A stretch of 64,000 bases of DNA from Lycocorax pyrrhopterus obiensis (taxonomy: Eukaryota; Chordata; Aves; Passeriformes; Paradisaeidae). Positions 16,534 to 31,457 of this stretch are shown one piece after another. Under the pieces are notes generated by a model, which saw only the letters and a list, made by a program, of their open reading frames with translations, was not told the origin of the DNA and did not search any database. A program made the translations under genes and the position numbers. The stretch's first letter is position 1. Every line of letters starts with the position of its first letter. The DNA is taken from contig JACSVZ010000016.1 in NCBI GenBank assembly GCA_014706295.1, positions 9,529,168-9,593,167 on the forward strand, written 5' to 3'.

Positions 16534-19500
16534 TCTTTTAAGGGACTAACGCTGCCAGCTGAAGTTTATTGAAACTTAAAGAATTCTGTTCTATATTATT
16601 CAACCAGATCATCACTTTCATAATTTTCATTGAATATTGTTATTCTAAAGCCTTGGTTGATAAATCTATGGTATAAATATTTTGGTATAAATCTATCCCT
16701 TCTTTTATTAGTTTTCAGTTAGTGGTATTGTGGCTTTTTCTTTTCCTGTCTTGTTTTCCTAACCAGGATTGCACACTTAGCAGGTTTGGGACAGCCACAG
16801 AAAATCAACCAAATGCGTTTTTCTCAGTAATCCCTCTTCTCCCTTTGCTGTCTGTAGCAGGCAGATGTGATCTCCTCTGAATTTCACCACATAAAACAAA
16901 AAAAAGCCTTACACTGCTCACAAAAACATGTGCTCCGTGAACACCAAGAAGCAGTTCAGCCATTTCTTCCTAAATGTTAGATGGTTTGTGAGATTCTTTC
17001 AGGCTTTCTATTGATTTTGCATGGAACTAGGTCAGAGCTGCTTTTAATTGAACAAGCTGGCTGCTGCAACTCTCACTTAACTGTAAAAAAGGGGTATTAA
17101 AAATTGATATGCAAAGCAAACTTCTACTTAATTAGCAAGCGGATGAAGTCAGAATAGACAAACCACTATAGTTAATAAAAATGAGGATATGGGTTTCACT
17201 GACAGTGTAATATCCTCTTTTTTTTTTTCTTTGAATGGCTGAAACACTAAGCATCATCCGTGTTTCTTGCATGTGGTTTTAATAGCTGGCTATTTTTCTT
17301 TGGGAGAGCTTGGGATAAATGTACAGCTGTGCAGATCAGACAAACATCAGGAAGCCCATTAAAAGGCGGCTCTAATTCTTAAATCTGTAATAAAGGTAAA
17401 TAAGAAGCCCTGGGGGTGCAGATAGAAGAAACTCTGGAATTCTCTGAAAAGCTTAGTATTGCTCTACATGCAGTGCCTGTGGAAGTGGTCACTCAGATGG
17501 GCACAGGCTTCCGTGGTGCCAGCAGTGGCAGAAGGGACAGGGGACACTGGTGGAGCTGTGCCTGGGGCACGTCTCAGGTAGCTCTGACCATCACACACGT
17601 GCTGGCTGCAGTCTAATCCTGCATCTGCACCCCTCCAGGTGTGCCTTTGGGGTGCTCTGTGCTCCTGCTCCCTCAGCCAGGGCCACGCCTGCCTCGCAGC
17701 CGGACGAGGTGAGGTCTGATGTGTCGAGGCTGGAGGAGATCAGGAGCTCTGGCTCACACCTAAACCCCATCCCAAATGACTTTGCTTTGCACCTGAATGA
17801 GAATGCTGAATTTTAGACCATTTGCTTCCCCCAGTATGTGAGTTCTGCCTAGAGTGATACACTATTTATTTAGGTTTATAACAAACACAAAGGAAAAAAA
17901 AGGAATAAATTAATAATGTATGGATTAGCTTACACATTTCAGCTCACAGTTGAGAGAGATAGCAGAGAGCAATCCTCATTTTAAGTTCCTTAAGACAATT
18001 ACTTTTCTTTCTTCCCCCAAAACCCCAAGCAGTAAGAAAGGTTCTGCCATTTATCACTTAGCATTGCACTAAGAAGTCACCTGGACCTGAAATTAATTTG
18101 TGTTTAAGAGCAGAGTGGCAGACTGGCCGCAGAGTTATACTCATTTTAATGATAGCTTTTTAGGTAAGATGTTTCTGTAGCTGTCATTTCAGTTTTCTTA
18201 GGTCCAAGTTACAATGGGCTCAGTTTTTTTCTCACTTCCTTCAGCATTTCCAGGTTTTATAGTACCACAGCTCATGTGCCAACCTTGCCTCGTGGGGACC
18301 TTTCTATTAGGGGACCTTTCCCAGAGAGGAGATTGTACATGCCAGTTACTTGTAAAAGAGGTACTTTATAAGAGATTTTAACCATCTTATGCTTTAAATG
18401 TAAAAGTCGGAGATTCAGGTGAAATAAATAAGAAAAATTCATATCTTTAAACATTGAAATACAATGACAGCTGGAAGTGCTTGAAACATTTGAGTGCCTT
18501 TATGGCAGTTTAACCAACTGTGTCCATAAATATTTAAAGCAGTGAATTATTTCTTGAAATTTACATTTTTATGTACCATTTTGGTGGAAGAGGTATTGAA
18601 CAATAAAGATGCTTTCCATAATAATTTCAGCTTTTCAAAAAGTAGCGCTTGACAGCAGAAAGATTTTCTGGTGACCACCGTATGATTCAGTGAGCTCCCA
18701 GCATAATTTCTTAACTCCAAATTAAGGTTTTTAACAGTACAAGATAACCTAGATCCAACCTTTGTTTCTGCACTTCCGAAATAAACAAAATACAAAAGAG
18801 CTGTGCAGCAGCTACTGTTACCTGTCAGCTGTGTGTGTGCATACATAGATGTGTCTGACTGATAAGAGTTCCTGTTTTCAGTATGGGATCAATAGGGATA
18901 AAGTGGCCATTTAAATCCTGCTGTAGCTTTTATAAAGGGTTACTCTGTGTAAAATATCCTGGTTTGCTTTTCAGTGGATGAGAAGATCCCCTCCCCACAG
19001 GTAACCACAGCCAGCAGCTACAGGCGTGTTCTGCTCTCTGCCAATGCCTTGTGCCAGGCTGCAGGAGCCAGAACGTGGAGCAGGGAATGTGCTCTTATGA
19101 GACACAATAATTTGTGCCACTGAGCTTGCTCTGTGGAGCTACATTTGCAGCAGGGAGTACTTGACAAGATAAAAACATCCAAGTGGCTGGGACAGTCAAC
19201 AAATGTGCCAGTGATGGGCTGAGACCTGGCTGGGGAGCATTCTGCATTTCTGGAGCTGGCCTGGGCACATTGGAACTGAAGTGCTCTTTCAGTCAACCGA
19301 GAAGTAGCAGAGTGATTTTTAATTTTTTTTTTTAAATTGTGTTGGATTCCCATTGTCATTTATTAAAGAAGCTGAAATTATTCTAAAATCCTCCCCAAAA
19401 TATTTGAGTAAAAGTGAGGCAATAATTTTCTTTTTCATTTTTTCTGTATTCACAAGTGAGCTGGAATGTAATATTACAGAAAACTACGTAAAACACTGAC

Positions 19501-22299
19501 ATGTTGTTTTCTGTCTGTGTATCAGTGTTACTGATAGTGATCACCAAATAATAATGATTCAGGCTCTGTGATGGGTTACATGACATTATAATCTGACTCA
19601 ATCTGCTTTTCATTTTTAGGATATATTACTTTTCAGATAAACCGTGAACTGAAAATCCCCCAAGAAAGGATAGTGGAATGTAAATTTACAAAGTCTAGAC
19701 AGCCAGCTGAAAACTGATTTTCTACACCTTATAAAGAACTAGACTATAAACCAAATCTTTATTTAGTCTGAATATTTCCACAGTTTCCAGCTGGTTGCAG
19801 AGAACTGCTGTGCTTTGATTCAGCTGACAATAAAACTGAGAATGCACAAATCATTTTTATCAGGCAACAAGTACAAATGTTTCTCTGTTAAGTAAACTGA
19901 AGTAGATAAATCCTTAACTCCACACTCAGCCAGAGCATTTCCACTGTGACAAGGGCTGACTGCATGTGTGTGAAATTTCAAGGGGCGGTGTTCAAGTAGC
20001 TTCAATGAGGCACACACACACAGAGAAGGTTTTCACTAAGGTAATCACAGCATTTCCAGGAGCAGCTGGATGACATAGTAAATTAACTCTATTGAATGCT
20101 GCATTAATTTGGTTGGGCACTTGCAGGGCCCAATTCTGACTTTTTGAAAACACATTCTAGTCTTTTGGCTTTCTCTTCATTTTGCTGTGAAGAATAAACT
20201 GCAACCTAGACACCATCCTGTACTAGTGGGAAAAAGGACTGCGTCCATTTCCAAAGAATTTTGAAACTTTGTGTGTATCTTTTCTTTTCCCAGATAAGTA
20301 GTATCTTAAAGAAGTGAATGTTATTGGTGTGAAGAAAAAAAATCACATATGATTGCATGCATCTGTTATGTGAAAAAGTACATCAGTATTTTTGATAGCT
20401 CGACGCTGTCAGCTGAAACACTTCAAATCCTGGTAATAATTTGGGCTCTCCCTCTCTTTGCACAGCTCTTTGTATTAGCAGGTCTCTCTGTGCACTCAGA
20501 TAGATCTGTGTCACAGACATCTCGTAGCAAAGGTCCCTGAAAGGCAGATGTCATGTTATATTGATACAGACTGTTATTCAACCTTGTACCCTGCTGGGGT
20601 TACCAGCTAGGAAAAACAAACACTTTGGATTTTCATTGCAGTGTCTTTTTGCATACACTAAAGTAGGTAAGTGACCTAGAAGTTCATGGAAGAGGTTTGT
20701 TTTGAAGGTCTTTGTCACATAAAATGTCACTGAATCCTATTTACGACTTCCAGCCCGGGGTTGTTTGATCATTTTCTCATGGAGTGTTACTACTTGAAGG
20801 CCATGGTAAGATATCCTTAACATTAAATTTTACTATTAACCAATAGTAATTCACAAAATAAACTAATGATTACATCTTGCACTGCATATCCAGTTAGGTA
20901 TTTTTACATATTTCGTGTATGACATTTCATTGAGGAAGCCCCAGGCTGACTGTGTTGTTACTCATTAAATTCATCTGCAGACTGGTATGTCAAAGAACCC
21001 AAAACAACGTGAGATTTTGTCACTGTTGTGCATAGGTGGGGTCTCTACCTGCCACAGATGTCTGACAGTGCACCTTCCACTGTTTGCTGTTCCATGGGTG
21101 ACAGTCTGTGGGGTATTGAGCCACAAGCAAACCAAAGAGATTTGTATCATCTCAGTGGTGATCCCTGTTGAACAGTCCCAGTTCCTGGCCATGAGGATAA
21201 CTGGGAGAGGAAGTGGTTGCCCAGACTGTCAGTCCTGCTCAGCCAGGCCCCCGCTAACCAGCATGGGTCCCTCAGGGAGCTGCTGGCATCTCCTGCCTCT
21301 GAATGGCTCCTGGTGTTTTCTCTCTGCCTGACTCTCTCAAACCTTCTAAAGTCCCTTGAAGCCACTAAAAGTTTTTGAGATAGAGCTCAAGGGAAGATTG
21401 TTATCTGTATCAAATGTGGATTCCAAGACTGTAGATACATACAGAAATTAAGGTGCATCAGGGGGTTGATTATTAAACCTGTGTGACTAGAACTGAGAGT
21501 ATCATGTAAGGATCTCTTTGGATTTGAGATATAAAATTCCAAACTGAGAACTGATTTTTTTTTTAAAAGGAGGTAAGCAGCAGCTTTGAATAACTGATCA
21601 GCACCATAATTAGCTCTTACAACTAAAGAGCAATCTAAGGTTTCTTCTGTATCTAGTTTTCCATGTGAATTTTTTTCACAGCTATAGATGGAAAAGAGGA
21701 GGAGTGAATTCTTTCTCCATGCATTGCTCAACCTGCAAAAAAAGAAATTAGGGTCTTGAGAAAAGAACAGAAAATCACCAGCCATGAAGAAAGCAGACAT
21801 CTCTGCTTCACTTGAACAAATCATTCAACTGTGTTTTGAATTGCTCCTCTTTTCATTGACTTGTGGTGTTGCAAGCAGAAAGTAATTTTCTGACTCCACG
21901 GATTTTCCAGCCAAGTGCAATTTCATTCCCTACATTATGGTGCTGGGCACACCCAAAATGGATTTGTGCTCTTTTGTTTTGTGGATTTTGTGCTTTTATT
22001 AGAGCTTATGAGAAGTACAGATATGTTGCTTGCACAATATTGCCTTAGGAGAGAGCTTCCTTAGAAAGTGCCTGAAGAAGAACTAGTTCCCAATGAAATG
22101 ACAGCTGAAAAGATTTCAAGTATTTCTATAAATTCTTAATAAACCACACTTTGGTAGGAAACCATTTTCAAAATTATTTTCCTGGCATATAAAAGTTGTA
22201 ACAGAAAAGTTACATTTCATCCATCTGCTGCATGGTGTATGCTTTTAATAATTAAAAAAGTGTATTGAAACCTACGTAAACTACAGGGTTTTGGCCTAG

Positions 22300-22656
<357 letters not shown>

Positions 22657-25600
22657 TAGCAGAGCAGGGAAGATCTAATGAATCTCCTGTGAGATGAAGC
22701 ATCTCTAGAGATACACAGATGTGGGTAAGCATCCAGATTCTTTAGACTTCCAAATACCTTCTAGAATTGTCCCTGCCCGTTGACTGCTGCACTGATAAGC
22801 CTTGTGCTGTCTGTGCTCTGTGCTGGAACAGCTGGGAAGGTGGCACGGAATAGGAGCATGTAAACATGCTGGTCATCTGCCTTAAAAGAAGTAAAGAATT
22901 CCACCTGACATTGAAAAGGGACACTATGGCAAAGAGACCCCCAGGATGGCACTTCAGGAAGAAGTTCATAAATTCAGGTATCACATAAAGTAACAGAAAT
23001 ACACTGTGCAAGAGCAAGGCTGCCTTACTGAGGGGCACGGTAACAGGACACAGGCAGCCTTTGCTTTCTGCTTATACAGAAATTTCTAGAAAAGTGACTA
23101 TGGATTTCAGAAGTCTCAGATTCACACCTATTCATTTTATTAAACAAAAATGTTTACATATTAAATAGTAAATTGCCATAAACCATGGCATTATAATGCA
23201 GTCTTGTTTATAAATTGACTAAGACAAATAGAACTAATAAATGAATAGACATCTGTAAAGAGATATCTATGGCCCTTGCATGAGTACTGTATTGGTACTT
23301 TTGAGATTTGACAGCTCTCATAAAAGAGTAAATTCATTGCTTATTATTTGGACTGTGAAAAATATCCCCTTTAAGGACAGTTGCCATATCTAGTACTGAA
23401 GCCTCATGGTCAACGTTCAGTAAGCATAAGAGCATGAACGAGCAACTCAGACAAGAAATCATTCCTGCATGAGAGATCTGCTGGGCAGTGAGTGGCAGCA
23501 ATGACTGTTTAAACTGCTGAGCAAGCAGAGATGCTCATGCCTCACCCAGAACATCGCTGTGTGATAATGGGACTCATATTGTCCCTGAATTGCTGAAAAT
23601 GACACCTGAAACTCAGTGTATAAGTTGAAGAGTCTGCTGATGTGACATGTCGTTTGCAGCAATCATGTAGTCCAGCTTTTCTTGCTACAGACCCCCCAAA
23701 CAGTCCTTCCTGGTGCAGTGAAAGTGACTTTTCTGCAAATCTTATTACTCTAGCACAGGTTTTTTGTGTGTTACTGCCATTTGCTTACTTGTCTGTTCTC
23801 ACAAAGCTTCCCGGAAGGTGGGAATTTTCCAGATTAGCTCATAGCTTTTGGTAAAAATTCTGTTCCCAGTGTATTAGAGCATCATCTGTGCTAATGCAGG
23901 TAAAAGGATTGGTTTAAAGCTACCACATCAAAGTATTGGGACATCCAATAATTAGACCAAAGGTGTGTACCTCTTCAGTTCTGCAAGATGACACTATGGA
24001 GCAGAGTAGTAAAGAAGTTAAAATTAAAGAGTAAGCTCTTAGCAAAATATAAAACTGCTGTCCAATGTTTCTGCAGCAGTTTTATTTCAAAGACTTGGTT
24101 GATCTCCAAAAGCAGACAAAACATGTTGGCCTCAATCTCCATTTGGCATCAGCAGACTGTAAGAGTTGTTGAATCATGCCTTGATTTAGTTAACTGTGAC
24201 TTTGTCTTACATTTCTAGGACTGTCAAAGAAAAATTTTATTTTCTTGGCTGAATTTTGACTCCTTTCTATGATTAAAATCTGAGAGCTGATTATGATTTT
24301 TCTTTCCCTGCAGATTTATGATATTTCATTTGATGAATAGTGCCTCTCATCTGCCCTGAATATTTTTTCCCCTGTGTCTCTTGCTGTTGCCTGAGCAGCA
24401 TGTTTTACCTTTACTCGGTGGGGCACTGCATTGAGAATGCTGTACACAGTTCTCCTCAATGAACTTGTACATAAACTGTAACAGCTCATTCTCTGCAATT
24501 AAATTAGAACTGTAACAGAATGCAAGAAGAGAGATTTAATACTTTCATATGAATACAAATGGTTTCTGGAGTCAAAGAGATAAAGTAATTCTGTGCTAGT
24601 AATCAGAACTTAGATTTACCACAGGACCAAATAAAATCAAGGCAGTCCCCAGTACAGTCGTCACTGCTGTTGCTCTCTTTGCACCATCGTAGATAACAGA
24701 AAAAAAGGCTACTTTTTTTTGTGCAGACATGTCCTTGAAACACCACAGTTTGGTACCTGCCTCCTAGTCCACACTGGTACAGGTACTTATTAGGGCAACA
24801 TTGGAATAAATTTTTAAAAATGGGGTTGAATTGCGGTGCTGTAAAAGAGAAAGGGTGTGAATGGACTTCCCGTGTGTGCTCATCAGGCAGCTCTGTTCCA
24901 GCACAGATGAGCTGGGAACTGGGGTGGCCTGAGCAAAAACCTGAGTGAGAATACTGCTTTTTGGTGGGTTCTCCCCAACTCTGAAATTGCTAGTAAGAGG
25001 GAGAATGAGCCATCTCCAAACAGAATCTTGAACTTCCTGTCCATTTTGTTCCAAGAGCCTGGGCTGTCAGCTGCACACAGCTATCACTGTCTCTAATGCC
25101 TGATTGTTCTGTGACAGAATTTGTCAAGGGCACTTTCTGTTTCTTGGCATCCTATAATTTCTTATGGAAAGCAGTGTGATTTGGGGGCATGGTGACTTTT
25201 AGGAAAGCCAGTGCAATTGTAATGAACAGCCAAACACAATCTGTAACACAGAATCTGTATAACTTCACTCCAGGAGACTTGAAGAGCATTTTCTGGAATC
25301 TTGCTGCTTTTTTCCTAACTGCAACGAAGAAGCATTTTGCATTGCCACCTGCTGATGGAGACAGGCACTGCCCTGCCTTTTAAATCTCCGATGCTCTGTT
25401 GTGTCCTGGTTTTGAATCATCACCAGCTTGTCACTCAGCCAGCCATAAGTATTCCATCTCAAAACGTTGTATATAATCAGGAAGGGAGTAAATGCTCACC
25501 CTTCACTGGAATTACTGGCCATCATTGTTGATTTCCAAAAATAATGAATATTTTAAGTTCATCTCTTTGGGAGTGGGCAAAGCCTGGGAAGCCCAGAGTG

Positions 25601-26520
25601 CAAGAAGGGAATAGCAGCAAAATACCAGTTCATGCCAGCCAGGTCTGCTTCACACAAAGACAACTCAGTACTCCTACCAACCCCTGCATTTTCTCCTCAC
25701 AGGCAGTATCACTGTGCTCCTAAATCCACAAGGATTCTCCAGGTAAAGGCAATTTAATACTGGGGTTTTATGTTACTGCCCAATGAGGCCCCGACCTTGC
25801 CTGCACTGGTCATTCATGTTTTCTGCACACAAGCTCTTCCTGAGCAGTGCCTGTCACCTAAATCAAAATGAGCAGTACTGGGATCTGCCCTCTGAGGGCA
25901 TCCTGCCAATGCTCATGGTCCTGGTGTGTGACTTCATGGATGTGGGATCACACAGATTCTGACTGGAGTAAAAATATTGCCTGGGTGCAAGAAAAACACA
26001 CACAGAAAACCTGAACAAAGACACGAAACACTTGTATTTCAAAGATGCCAGGAAACAGCAAACAAACACAGCCAAATCCTATGACAAAAGCTTTACAAAG
26101 AAAATAAACACTCATATTTCAGGATACAAAGTATATTCCACTAACATCTTTTCCCTATGTATCCAAAGTATCCCCCAAACCTAAATAGAGAGTTCCTTTC
26201 AGACGTGGTTTTACTCATTACCTGACTTGGTCTTGAGATTTGCTAGACTTTTGACCTATGGATATCTGGTAACGCTGAATTCCACGGGTTCAGTGCTCCC
26301 TTTGTGAAAACTGTTCAGTTTGATGTGCTGCTGTGATATTTTAGCACTAATTGGCTTCTGCCAATAGTAAAGTACTAAATACATTTTTTTAGGTAATGGA
26401 ATACTATATAGTTTATTCCACCTTAATGTTTCATAATTTCAAGTTATGTTTCAGCTTACTCATCTCTTTTTAGGCCAGTATGAAGATACTTGATGTGATG
26501 TATTTTTCCAGTATGCATGC

Positions 26521-26553
26521 TTTCTTTTTCTTCTTTTTCTTCTTTTTTTTTTT
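26521..26553. repeat. Pyrimidine-rich simple repeat (TTTTTC/TTC)n
   Basis: An imperfect run of C-interrupted T tracts ends in eleven or more T residues. It resembles a splice-acceptor pyrimidine tract, but no AG-bounded coding exon follows within a plausible distance. Confidence 0.8.
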
Positions 26554-28496
26554 CATGTGATTGCTCTCAGCCTGTCACATTGCCTTGTTTAATTCAAAAT
26601 GCATTTCTTGGCAGCTGTAGCAAATAAGCAATATTTCTCTTTTTATGTGCAAAGAAGAGACTGTGACAGGATAAGAAGCTTCTCCAATGTAAGTGACAGC
26701 CAGAGTATTTTTTTGAATTAAGATTAGGATAGGCAGAATGAAGGCTTCCTTGGATGAATAAAGAACTCTTCCCATTAAGATCCAAAAATAAAAATCACGA
26801 AGAATTGTTGTACTTCTGGAGAATATAGAAAGCCATAGAACATTGGTATAAAACTGATTGAAAGTATTTCTATAAAATCTTGTGGCATTTCAGCACTGTG
26901 CTTTATTGAGGAAAATCTTACAACACCCTATGTCCCAAATGCAATCAGCCAAGCCTCTACATCTTTAGTCATGATGGCAGCCCTTGCAGTTTTGGAAAAT
27001 AAGCCATTTATATGAGTTCTTAGACACATAATTAAATACCCAACTTTAAGGCAATCCTATGTGTGTTTGGAAAACCTGTATTTCTGTGTTGCTCAGTCTC
27101 TCCTAAAATTCTCATCCTTAATGCTGCCCCTTGGATCTACATGCTTGCCTGTGTCCATGTGTAATGCTCCTGGTGCTGTCAGGATGGAGTTTAAACCTGA
27201 GAGTGCAGTGATGCTTGGCCCATTGCAGATGATTTTGCGTGTGGGTTTGCTTGGTGTGAGGGGGCTGTGGTCCCACTCCACTGTCCGAGTGTTGTGGCCA
27301 CTGTGGGTTCCCTAAGAGGGGACTGAGGCCCAGTGGCCCACCATCCCCTCCTAGCACTACACTGCACCTGGCTCCCAGAGACCAGCAGTGCATTTTTCAT
27401 ATCATGTCACACTGTGAGAGATGCGACATTTGAAGCTGTGCAAAATAATACCACTAAAATTCCAAATACACCAATGGAATTTATGAACATTTTTGTGCAT
27501 AACATTTCACAGCTTTCTGGCTACCCCCAAGAATCTGCTGAATTCAAACCTCATGCTGCCCATTAATTGCAAGGGGCATTTCTAATGGCTGCTCACGTCC
27601 TGCATCCCCTGGCCTACAGAACCTTCCCTATGAGCTTATCAGGATGGCTGATAGAATTCAGCTCCTCACCATGAATTACTGTCACTAAGGGGACTTCTCA
27701 AGAAGTCCAGGACTACTCATTTTAGATGTTAATACTGAGCTGTCTCAATATCATCCACAAGAGATAAACAGGAATTTCTAAACACTAGAAACCATCCCTG
27801 GTATTTGCTAGCAGTAGTTCTTCCTTTGAGATTCTCGGCATCAAATAGGAAAACCCAGACAGCCCCAGTACAGTGAATAAGCTGACCACAGCTGAAAAAT
27901 AACATGCTGCAGAATATGAAGCAGTGAGTTGGGCAGCACTTAAACAACAGACCATTTGTGGACTATTTTTCCCCCACAGTGGTGTGCAGTGTGAAGCTGT
28001 TACTCAGACCACTCATTACAGTAGAATAGGGTATTTATTTGGTCTAAAAATATTGCCACTGAGACACAAAAGCTAGATGGAGCCATGTCTGAAGCACCTT
28101 TTGGTGAGGATCACCATGGAAATCACAATAGTTTCCTTAATACTGTAACATATATTACAGGGAGATAAAGGAACTAATACTTCATCTGTGTGTGATAGGT
28201 TTTATTTCTTTGATGCCAGATGAAAGTATTCTCTTTGGCAAGGAAATGGTAATCTCTTGTTGTTGCACATAGATCCAAATTGGAAATTATGACACTTCTT
28301 TCTGGTTTCCTAAAGCAAAGAAAATAATTCTGAAGCATAGTCAGACAGTATCTTGGGTTTTTTTATGTGCTGAGTGTCTCATTCTGCTTGTCACAGCAGA
28401 AACAGGATCTCTACTTAGCAGTAGAGGAAAAAAACTGAAAAAACCCCAATTCTTGTCCTTTCTGAAACCTAGTAAAATTCCAGGAGATGAGAGATG

Positions 28497-28527
28497 AGAT
28501 ATAATAATGAGATCCATTATTATATCT
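28497..28527. repeat. 13-bp perfect inverted repeat with 5-nt loop
   Basis: The arms agatataataatg and cattattatatct are exact reverse complements separated by agatc. The stem is AT-rich and lies in the intron. It is too short for a typical miRNA hairpin. Confidence 0.85.
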
Positions 28528-30410
28528 ATATTACTGAAAGGAACAGTCAGAAATCTGGCACACACATAGTGTGAAATCAGAACAAAAACAAATCTAATCA
28601 ACCTTCAGAATAACTGCCCAAGTCCAAAAAAAGCAAACCAGCAGACTATGTACAAAAGCAAGGTTATGGAGGAGGCCAGTCTGCTCCTTTCTGTGTGCCT
28701 ATGGCTGTGTTGACTCGTGGTGTGTTTACAGACTGACTAGGAGAGAGTGAATTGAATAATGCATTTGGCGAACAGCATAAATATTTTTGCTGCTCAGCCA
28801 GCTGGATGTTAACTAACCTATTAATATTTAGTTGATGAATATTCACCCATACAGATGCTTCCATTGGTCTAAGTGCTCCAGCATAAGTGGATAGCTCTTC
28901 TCCATGCCCTATTGAATTCCGAAATATCTGAGGAAAATAAGCATTTAAGGTGACAATGAGAAAGCATCAGTGAGAGTCGGAGAATCCATTTCAGCATGTT
29001 GCTGGTATGTGGAGTAATGTGCCAGCTGTCCTCAAGTTTCCAAGGTGTGCCAAGTGACTTTAAGGACATGCTGGTGATAGACATCTTCTTCCTTTCATGC
29101 TGTGGCCCAACCAGTGGCTAGTGGTGATACTAGAGATCCACACAGGAAATAGAGAAATCAGTGTAAAGCAAACACAGACAAAGCAGCCATGTAAATGAGG
29201 CATGAGAAAATAAATTTCAGACAGACACAGGCAAAAGACGTGCTTCAGAGGCAAACTTGATAAATCACAACTACATGAGGCATAGGTTCTTCCTTTCTTC
29301 TTGAAAGCATGGAATTGAATAGGAGGAATTCTTCAAACCTTATTTAAAAAGAATTTTAAAGTTCTTTAAATTGTAATGAAACATGGTATTATAATTACTT
29401 GTTATTCATGGTAAAGCAGCACTGTCAATGCTAAAAGTGAGACTCTGCCACTGTATCAAGTCTGTCTGGTGCGTGCAAATGTTCTCAGTGTTTGCCCACT
29501 AAATAGAAAAAGCAGGTGCAGGGTTGGGAAGAAGGTTTATGAAACATGAGGAGAATGAACACATTGATCTGAGCTGAGTCATAGGCTTCCCTCAGCCATA
29601 TAAAGGAAATGTAAGGACAAAAAAATTTCTTGGGCAGGAACAGGCAGATCCTTTTTTCAGGAAAAGACAGCTTGCTCCAGACCAGCTGAACGCTGAGGAA
29701 GCACATGGGTGTCAGCATGGCTTAGATATAAAAACCTTTGTCCAGGCCTCCTGAGCTGCATGGCCACCTCGTGTCAGTGTGTACAATAGTAACCTGTGCT
29801 GGAAATCAATGGGGAGCCTTCTCAGAAATGACTCCATATAAAACAGCACAAGGAAAATCAAATAACTGTGTCATTTCTGTGCAGTTCTTCTCTAAAATGG
29901 AGCTTTCTCTCAAGGCAAACTTTGCTTCTCTTATCACCTTGATTCTGGGCAACTGACTTTGCCACTGCTGATGTTTTGATTTGTCTCTTTTCTTCCTACT
30001 TTATGTCTCTCAATTCGTTGCCACTGACATGAGATTCCCGAGTATTTTTGGTGTGATTCCAAATCCCCAAGTGTGACAGTATCCTCACCACTTTTATATA
30101 CTGCCTCCTTCATTTTCTGGCATTTCATGCTTTCCTTCAGCACAGTCAGTCTTTGGGCTGCCATATCCCTCAGCTCTGGGATGGAGAGATGAAACCAGAA
30201 GCCTCTGTAACTCCCTTAATCACTGCTGTATTACATGAGGAGCAGAAAAGGTGCCGGGGAGCAGGGGAGTGGGGAAACAAAAATGCTTCTTTTGTATTCT
30301 GCCTGTCTGCTGTTTTATGCTCTATACTTCAGAGATGCCAGAGCAAAGAGGCCAGGACATGGCACGAGTCCTGTCTGAATCCCTCTTCTGACCTCAGCTT
30401 CTGCTCATAA

Positions 30411-30671
<261 letters not shown>

Positions 30672-30965
30672 CTCCATGTGCTGCAGCTTGCCAAATGTTC
30701 TCACCTCTCTGTCTGTCATTTGTTACAGTAAATGGGTTTTTTTGGTTTATGTCTTTATTTTCTGTGCGTGTGCGTGCATCTGTGTGTGCACATCTCTCAC
30801 TGGCAATGAAATTCCGCTGGCCGCAGCCATCGGAATTTTCTTTGCTCTTAATTCCTTGTATCTTTTTCTGTCTTCATTCTGTAATATAAATGTAGTAAAA
30901 GTGTACTGTATGAACTGGCTGGGGTTTTTGTTTTTTCACGTTTTCTGTACTTTTTTACTGTCTTA

Positions 30966-30990
30966 AAATTTATCAAACTTTGATAAATTT
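30966..30990 (+). repeat. 12-bp perfect hairpin with 1-nt centre in proximal 3' UTR
   Basis: aaatttatcaaa and tttgataaattt are exact reverse complements flanking a single C. In RNA the loop would need to open a few pairs, leaving a stem of about 10 A/U-rich base pairs. It could equally be a DNA palindrome without any RNA role. Confidence 0.8.
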
Positions 30991-31255
30991 GGTCTATGTT
31001 TTTATGTAAATTTCGTTTAAATGTCTTGTCTAGAGCACTTACACCAATATTTGTCAATGACTTGTACATACTTGACTTCTGCCCAGTTGTACTTTAATAT
31101 TTGTGCCAGTCTCACATTTGGTTGGAGCTTAATGCATGATTGTATTACACTGTGATTTATCACTGTCCTGAAAACTGCTCTTACAGCAAGTGATTTTGTT
31201 TAGTTGAGGCAGCTAGACTCTCTTCAGCTATAGACCATGTAATGCTTACAGGATT

Positions 31256-31261
31256 ATTAAA
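31256..31261 (+). terminator. NYAP2: Poly(A) signal ATTAAA (proximal)
   Basis: ATTAAA lies 585 bases past the short-isoform stop and is followed within 30 bases by a T/GT-rich element (agttatatttattgtatatt). It is the second most common poly(A) hexamer. Confidence 0.55.
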
Positions 31262-31451
31262 TAGTCCACTGTAGTTATATTTATTGTATATTGTTAGGAA
31301 TCAAAAAAAAAAAAATCAAAGGGGCAACATCTCCTTTTATCTTAAACAGAGATACTTTTCTTGTCCTCATCAGAAACAAAACTGCCACATGGGAAGAAAT
31401 GAAAGTGTTTGGGTTTGGCAAATTTCTCCGATAGAGAGAAAATGGAAAAGA

Positions 31452-31457
31452 AATAAA
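31452..31457 (+). terminator. NYAP2: Poly(A) signal AATAAA (proximal)
   Basis: A canonical AATAAA followed by a T-rich stretch (ctttattttatatgc) and, further on, acattttgttgc. It lies about 780 bases past the short-isoform stop. Confidence 0.5.

Noticed and set aside
26521..26553. Pyrimidine tract as an acceptor of a hidden exon
   Set aside because: No suitable AG followed by an open frame with a donor is found downstream; it is simple sequence.
27061..27566. Cluster of overlapping frames on both strands
   Set aside because: Several frames are open at once on both strands, as expected of locally low stop density, with no splice sites or domains to support any of them.
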